A program made the translations under genes and the position numbers. Shown piece by piece: positions 8,810 through 13,598 of a stretch of DNA of 13,598 bases. A model generated the notes under the pieces. It did not search any database. It was not told the DNA's origin and saw only the letters and a program-made list of their open reading frames with translations. The stretch's first letter is position 1; every line of letters starts with the position of its first letter. The DNA comes from Aureobasidium sp. EXF-3400 (Eukaryota > Ascomycota > Dothideomycetes > Dothideales > Saccotheciaceae), in the NCBI GenBank assembly GCA_024195585.1, contig SWBL01000648.1, forward strand, positions 1 to 13,598, given 5' to 3'.

Positions 8810-9138
8810 TGTGAATTGGTGAAGGCTCGGTGGCCTGGGTGGTGATTCGAGAAGGGCTCAGGCGCGCGTTGGCGTATGGGTGATGGTCTGCGGACGTGAT
8901 GTAGAGGAATGCGGAACAATCGTGCGCTCGGAGGCTGAGAGAGTATGGCGTGGTATTCCAATCTCACAGTCAAGATTGTTAGTTCTCGATGGAGCAAAAG
9001 ATTGCCAAGACAGGCCGCCGCCGCTTTGAAATCACGGAAGGCGCAACCGGCTCGCTCTCTCGCCATTGTAGAAACACCATCCATCATGTTGTCTCTCTGC
9101 CTTCTTGTAGATTTATTTAGTTCCACTCATATACCGCC
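8810..9138. promoter_or_regulatory. Divergent promoter region, MRPL23 / CCS1
   Basis: These 329 bases lie between two start codons facing away from each other, so they must hold both promoters and 5' UTRs. There is a CCAAT pentamer at 8958-8962 and an inverted one (ATTGG) at 8814-8818, both candidate HAP-complex sites. A pyrimidine-rich stretch (about 9088-9130) leads into the CCS1 start. No clear TATA box, copper-response or stress element was recognised. A plus-strand ORF at 8945-9142 is short and featureless. Confidence 0.6.
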
Positions 9139-9931
9139 ATGATTCCTCCGTTCGAAACAACTTTCGCTGTGCCTCTCAGCTGTGAATCGTGCATCAAAGA
9201 CGTCTCAACGTCCTTGTACAAGCTTCCCGGTACATCCTCCCATTACCCCTCTATTTGCTTCGACTCTCTCTAATACCCGACAAGGCATTCAGAATGTTTC
9301 CGCCGACCTTTCGAATCAACTCATCTCGGTGAACGGCACTGCCGCTCCTTCAGCCATCGTCGCCGCTATTCAGGATACTGGTCGCGATGCCATCCTCCGA
9401 GGCTCAGGCAAGTCCGAAAGTGCCGCCGTCTGCATCCTCGAAACACACTCTTCTTCTGTAACGGACCACGTACGCGGCCTCATTCGTATGGTCCAAGTCG
9501 CTTCCAACATGACTATCATTGATCTGTCCATCCGTGGACTCTCTCCTGGCACATATCACGCGACCGTCCGTGAAACTGGCGACATCTCGCGCGGCGCCGA
9601 AAACACTGGTGGTATTTGGGATATGCTGCGTGCAAAAGAGGAGGGTAAGCCTCAATCTGCTAGAGGTATCTTCGGTACTGTTGAGGTTAGCAAGAGTGGT
9701 ATTGCTTCCGTCTTCCTTGACAAGCCCATTCAGATCTGGGAGATGATCGGTCGCAGCATAGTCGTCTCCAAACACCAAGACGCCAAGTTTGACAAAGAGG
9801 ATCCCGACACTCTTGTTGGTGTCATTGCCAGAAGCGCCGGCGTCTGGGACAACGACAAGACTGTCTGCTCGTGCTCGGGCAAGACTGTGTGGGAAGAGAG
9901 GACGGAGCAAGTTGGTAAGGGCATGCTCTAA
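9139..9931 (+). CDS. CCS1: Copper chaperone for Cu,Zn superoxide dismutase
   Basis: Ccs1 loads copper and forms the disulfide in SOD1, in the cytosol and the mitochondrial intermembrane space. Exons are 9139-9229 and 9285-9931; the 55-base intron has donor GTACAT, branch CTAAT and acceptor AAG and splits Gly31. The product is 245 residues, close to yeast Ccs1 (249). Domain I (about 1-75) is Atx1-like with copper site C15-x-x-C18 (PLSCESC); the Met usually two residues before the first Cys is Leu here. Domain II (about 85-215) is SOD-like (YHATVRETGDISRGAENTGG, GRSIVVSK, GVIARSAGVW). Domain III carries the essential C225-x-C227 followed by GKTVWEER. The start is supported by the family N-terminus and by the Kozak-like CCGCC before the ATG. 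It lies upstream of noxR on the same strand. Confidence 0.96.
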
Positions 9932-10675
9932 GTCGTCGCAAAGAGAGGGACATATCGTGTAACTACGCGCTTGCATTGAGCATCTGAAAGATACATGGTC
10001 TTGTTGTCTCGGACTCACGAGTTACGATAATGTCAATCCAGCGTTTACCGTATACTGGCAGGACACCTTCATCCTGGAAACATACCGACCTCGTTTGTGA
10101 AATCGATTCTCTCAAGCGAGACACGTGTATCGCCGAATCATAATGAGCGGCACAAAGATCTGGCAGACAATTGGATGGTCGCTTTGAATATGAAGCCAGC
10201 CAAGTGTCTTGATTCGAATCCAGGATCCTCGATTCAATTTCCTCACACGCTTCAGTGCACTGCAAATTCCGTTTTAAGCGCCCGTCTACCAACCGAGTCG
10301 TCCTGCATGATATGCATCTTCGCCAAGTGCAGCATCTCTGTTTCCGTGATTGGTCCCTCGACGCTTTCCAGCCAATGCGATCGCCCGCTCAAGCGCCCAA
10401 GTACCCCACGCTTGTCAACGTAGCACACTGTTCTTGGTCCGCTCAAAGCTGGATGTTATATCCCCTGATTGTCCATGTAGGTCCATGTCTCTCCTCAGTC
10501 ATCTGTTGAAGCACTGTGTGCAGATCATCTCTTCGGTTCGTGACCAAAACAGCCCGCAAATCTACCTCTCGTGTTCTTTATATTATCACAACCATTGAGT
10601 ATCAGACAACCTGCCATATGCACGAATCTTGGTACTAGTGCTAGTAGGAGATCTCTGTGCCTCTTCTCCTTGGTC
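9932..10675 (+). promoter_or_regulatory. Spacer: CCS1 3' UTR and noxR promoter/leader
   Basis: This 744-base gap has no gene I can identify. It should hold the CCS1 3' UTR and the noxR promoter. Near the right end are an AT-rich TATA-like stretch TTTATATTATC (10578-10588), a six-codon upstream frame (10618-10638), and the small inverted repeat ACTAG-TG-CTAGT (10634-10645). A 10-base tandem repeat GTCCATGT(AG) occurs at 10471-10488. Two overlapping minus-strand frames (9963-10292 and 10252-10446) look somewhat protein-like but match no family I know. Confidence 0.55.
10618..10638 (+). other. Possible upstream ORF in the noxR leader
   Basis: An ATG at 10618 opens a six-codon frame (MHESWY) ending in TAG, 37 bases before the noxR start codon. 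It would affect noxR translation only if the mRNA starts upstream of it; the TATA-like stretch about 30-40 bases upstream leaves this uncertain. Confidence 0.3.
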
Positions 10676-12527
10676 ATGTCACTCAAACAAGTAAGCCATA
10701 TTGTTTTGCTTGAGAAAAACACCACTGATAATTCGTCAAGGAGATCGAGACATGGGTTCGAGCATTGGAGCACTATGACTATAATGAATACGATGCTGCT
10801 CTTCGAGCATTCATGACAGTGGCAGACACGTCAAAGATACTCTTCAATTGCGCCGTGATACATGCAACACTAGGAGAGCATACTCAAGCTGTAAGTAGTG
10901 ATACTCAATTTTTTTGATTCATACTCATGCATGTCACAGGTTCAATGTTATCAGAGAGCAATTCACTTTGACCAATACATGGCGATTGCCTATTTTCAAC
11001 AGGGTGTTTCGAACTTTCTTTTGGGCGACTTCGAAGAGGCTCTTGCTAATTTCAACGACACATTGCTCTACCTTCGTGGGAATAGGTGGATTGATTATGA
11101 TCAGCTGGGTCTCAAGTTCAAGCTTCATTCTTGCGAAGCACTCTTCAACCGTGGCCTTTGCTACATCTACCTGCAACAACGGAGTGCTGGCCTCCAAGAC
11201 CTGTTTTATGCATCGAAGGAGAAGGCTGTACCAGATCACGATGTCATTGACGAAGCGATACGTGAACAAGCCGAGGTGAACTTTCGTTCCTGAGCTCATT
11301 TCATATCAACATTTCTGACGACAGCAGGGCTACACCGTCTTCTCGATTCCAGTGGGCATACTGTACAGACCAAACGAGGCCAAAGTCAAGAACATCAAGT
11401 CGAAGAACTATCTCGGAACATCAACGCTTATTCGCGCTCAAGATCGTTCCAACCAAGTCTACCTGGATTCTCGCCGTAATCTGACTGCTTCTAGCTTTGC
11501 TGTAGATGATCGCCCCGAGGAGAAGCTCTCTTTCGCAGCCATCAATCTTGTGAGACCAGGACTCGCAAGTCGTTCACGTCAGCAGTCAGAGCCACCGATT
11601 CATAGGAACATGTTCCCGCCAACACCGCCACCAGAAGCTGATCGGACGACAACGACGAATCCGAAGCGTAAATCGTCCGAAAGTACAGCAAGTGTACCGA
11701 CAGGAATGCATCAAAGCCGTCCGTCAATATCGAAACCTGCCAAGTTGGATCTAGGACTAGCTGCCTTTGAGCACGCCTCCTCATCAACGACGAGTCTTGT
11801 GGTAGAAAAACCACGTCTAGGAACAAAAAGATCTGCTTCGGAACGGCCTAGAGCACGAGAAATACAGCCTTCACGTTCGAGCCCGCCGAGAGTACAAGAT
11901 CATGACAGGCGTTCTGATTCTCATCGCATCGATGATGATACACATGTCTTGCGACCAGATGTATACACACCCGACACAGTGGCCACAGCCGTACAAAAAG
12001 CACTCTCCGAGCCCGAGAAATTGCAACCAGTATCTTTCCACCACCAGCGAACCAGATCAGGAGGACAATCCTTACGTGAATATCCTCGTTCCATTGCCGA
12101 AGAAGATGAGAGCCCCGAAGAAACAAAAGACACGATAGCTCTCAAAGAAGACATTTCTCTGCAAGCCCTCCAAACCACAATCACAAACGCACTTCCCTAC
12201 GAGATCACCTCTGCTATCCCACAACCACCAGCAGTATCTATCCCCGTTCTTCGCAAGATCCGCGTCAAGGTGTTTGCAAGCGACACCCGCTATGTCATGA
12301 TACAACCCGACGTCTCCTACGACACATTTGTAGAACAAATACGCAAGAAATTCGGATACCACGCAGCCAAAGAAAGCTTCAAACTGAAAATGAAGGACGA
12401 AGAAGGAGATATGGTTACCATGGGAGACGAAGATGATTTGGAAATGTTGGTCACGAGTGCGAGAGAACAAGCAAGCAAGGAAGGAACGGAGATGGGCAAG
12501 ATGGAGGTTTGGGTGCAGGAGCTGTAA
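10676..12527 (+). CDS. noxR: NoxR, p67phox-like regulatory subunit of NADPH oxidase
   Basis: NoxR binds Rac-GTP and activates the Nox catalytic subunits that make superoxide at the plasma membrane during hyphal growth, fruiting and host contact. Exons are 10676-10690 (MSLKQ), 10741-10890, 10940-11275 and 11328-12527. Introns are 50, 49 and 52 bases, all phase 0, with donors GTAAGC, GTAAGT and GTGAAC. The product is 566 residues. Residues 1-165 are TPR repeats (EIETWVRALEHYDYNEYDAA; YMAIAYFQQGVSNFLLGDFE). A segment at about 171-205 (VFSIPVGILYRP, KNYLGTSTLIRA) resembles the p67phox activation region. A conserved fungal block follows at 240-273 (NLVRPGLASR, FPPTPPPEADR). The middle is Ser/Pro/Arg-rich and probably disordered. 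Residues 472-566 form a PB1 domain with the basic Lys (IRVKVF) and the acidic OPCA motif (DEEGDMVTMGDEDDLE), the Cdc24-binding type. There is no SH3 domain, as usual in fungi. Confidence 0.96.
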
Positions 12528-13255
12528 TCTTTTCGAGTATGGAGGTGATATACTAGCTGGTTGTTGTTCTGGAGTTTGTGCCTTCTTGATGCTGTGGCTT
12601 GCTTCCTCCCTGCGTACCAAAATCTGTAAATTCCACCGTACTCCGACTACAGCTAAGAGCAAAATGTAGACTACGAAAAGGCACAATTGTCTTGGGAAGC
12701 AGAGGCATGTCCACGGAGAATCGACAACTCGTTGCCTCTCAGTAGATACCATCTTGTTTCCTGTTACTGTTATGCATTTCTATAGCTATACGCGTTACAT
12801 ACTTTAGTTCACGGGGAGGCTGGTTATCGGATGGCTTTATCCGAGTACGAATAGGTGATACTGTACTACAGAAGCCCCTTTCCTAGCAGATAATATGCTG
12901 GTGGTCGCGTGAGACGAAGTTGTTGCTGTTCGGTAATGGTCAAATCAGGCTATTCTTGGTAGGCGGACACGTAGACATAGCGTTTATAGCCAAGGCAATA
13001 TCAAGACACGAAATAGATTGAACATCAGAATCTAAAGAGAGCTGAAACCAGGGGCAACTTTTGGGAGGAAGGCGGGGCTCACGAAGCTTCGGACTGTCAG
13101 AGGCCAGTTGGTCCCTTCGCCGGCTTAGCAAGCATTCAAGGTGATCTGTCTCCTTTAGCACAACCTCGACCATCCAACAGACATTGCACTTTTTCGTACT
13201 GTGCTTGTCCTTGATCTGCTCCTCTCCCTTTCACCTCTTTACACATCACATCACA
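12528..13255 (+). promoter_or_regulatory. Spacer: noxR 3' UTR and PDI promoter
   Basis: No gene is recognised in these 728 bases. The left part should be the noxR 3' UTR. The right part is the promoter of the disulfide isomerase gene: a 10-base palindrome CGAAGCTTCG (13082-13091, two inverted GAA units of a heat-shock element) and a near match to the fungal unfolded-protein response element on the minus strand (13101-13111). A pyrimidine-rich leader (about 13185-13245) runs into the start codon. ORFs on either strand are short and show no family features. Confidence 0.55.
13101..13111 (-). promoter_or_regulatory. Weak candidate UPR element upstream of PDI
   Basis: On the minus strand the bases read CCAACTGGCCT, which fits the Aspergillus UPRE consensus CAN(G/A)NTG(T/G)CCT at 10 of 11 positions; the second base is C instead of A. 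It lies about 145 bases before the start of a gene normally induced by ER stress. With one mismatch in a degenerate motif this is only suggestive. Confidence 0.25.
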
Positions 13256-13598
13256 ATGCGCAACTTCGCAGCTCTGGGTCTGCTCGGCGCAGCCGCCCTG
13301 GCCGCCGCTTCCGACGTTGTCGACCTTAAGCAGGACACCTTCAAGGGTTTCGTCGAGGAGAACGACCTCGTCCTCGCAGAGTGTAAGCACCGCTTCCTGC
13401 TCTGTTATACCAGCAGTACACATCTAACAACAGCATACAGTCTTCGCCCCCTGGTGCGGACACTGCAAGGCACTTGCACCCGAGTACGAGGAGGCCGCTA
13501 CAACCCTCAAGGAGAAGAACATTGCCCTGGCCAAGATTGACTGCACCGAGGAGGCCGACCTCTGCCGTGACCACGGTGTCGAGGGCTACCCTACCCTC
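13256..13598 (+). CDS. pdiA: Protein disulfide isomerase, ER lumen (5' part; runs off right edge)
   Basis: PDI forms and rearranges disulfide bonds in secretory proteins in the ER. Exons visible are 13256-13382 and 13441-13598; the 58-base intron has donor GTAAGC, branch CTAAC and acceptor ACAG and splits Phe43. Ninety-five residues are seen. Residues 1-19 are a typical signal peptide (Ala/Leu-rich after MRNF), with cleavage likely just before Asp20. The first thioredoxin domain follows, with the catalytic site FFAPWC-GHC (C48 and C51) and later DCTEEADLC and EGYPTL. This pattern is that of the classic two-domain fungal PDI (PDI1/pdiA) rather than the smaller family members, but the second active site and the ER-retention signal lie outside the window. 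An in-frame upstream start at 13184 would bury the signal peptide, so the ATG at 13256 is preferred. Confidence 0.94.

Noticed and set aside
9404..10018. 204-codon antisense frame over CCS1
   Set aside because: It is a shadow of the CCS1 coding strand with no recognisable domain, and its end falls in the CCS1 3' UTR.
10203..10235. tRNA-like T-loop (TTCGAAT) in the CCS1-noxR spacer
   Set aside because: The invariant G53-C61 pair closing the T-loop is absent, the stem has a mismatch, and no acceptor stem, D-arm or anticodon arm could be placed on either strand.

Overview
The window is nuclear DNA of a filamentous ascomycete (Pezizomycotina). The signs are seven protein genes in 13.6 kb, nine short introns of 49-68 bases with fungal-type donors, CTRAY-like branch sites and YAG/AAG acceptors, and a NoxR-type NADPH oxidase regulator, a family absent from budding yeasts. 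The class cannot be fixed from the sequence alone; Dothideomycetes or Eurotiomycetes would both fit. No bacterial operons, CRISPR arrays, transposons, tRNA or rRNA genes were seen.

Layout, left to right: (1) the 3' part of a Nup82/Nup88 nucleoporin gene (+, runs off the left edge); (2) a TORC2 subunit Rictor/Avo3 gene (-), convergent with it; (3) a 731-base divergent promoter region; (4) urate oxidase uaZ (+), one intron and a peroxisomal C-terminus; (5) mitochondrial ribosomal protein uL13m/MRPL23 (-), convergent with uaZ; (6) a 329-base divergent promoter region; (7) the copper chaperone for SOD1, CCS1 (+); (8) a 744-base spacer; (9) noxR (+), four coding exons, TPR plus PB1 domains; (10) a 728-base spacer; (11) the first two coding exons of protein disulfide isomerase (+, runs off the right edge).

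Most of these are conserved housekeeping genes and their order looks ordinary. The most informative regulatory signal is a perfect TCGG-N6-CCGA UaY-type operator overlapping a GATA motif about 240 bases upstream of uaZ, with further GATA motifs near it. This predicts uric-acid induction plus nitrogen control of uricase. Other points of interest are a stop-free 60-base intron in Rictor, unusual GTAC splice donors in the first introns of the two divergently transcribed genes MRPL23 and CCS1, and the side-by-side placement of a superoxide-producing regulator (noxR) and the SOD1 activator (CCS1). I did not find a convincing new multi-gene system.
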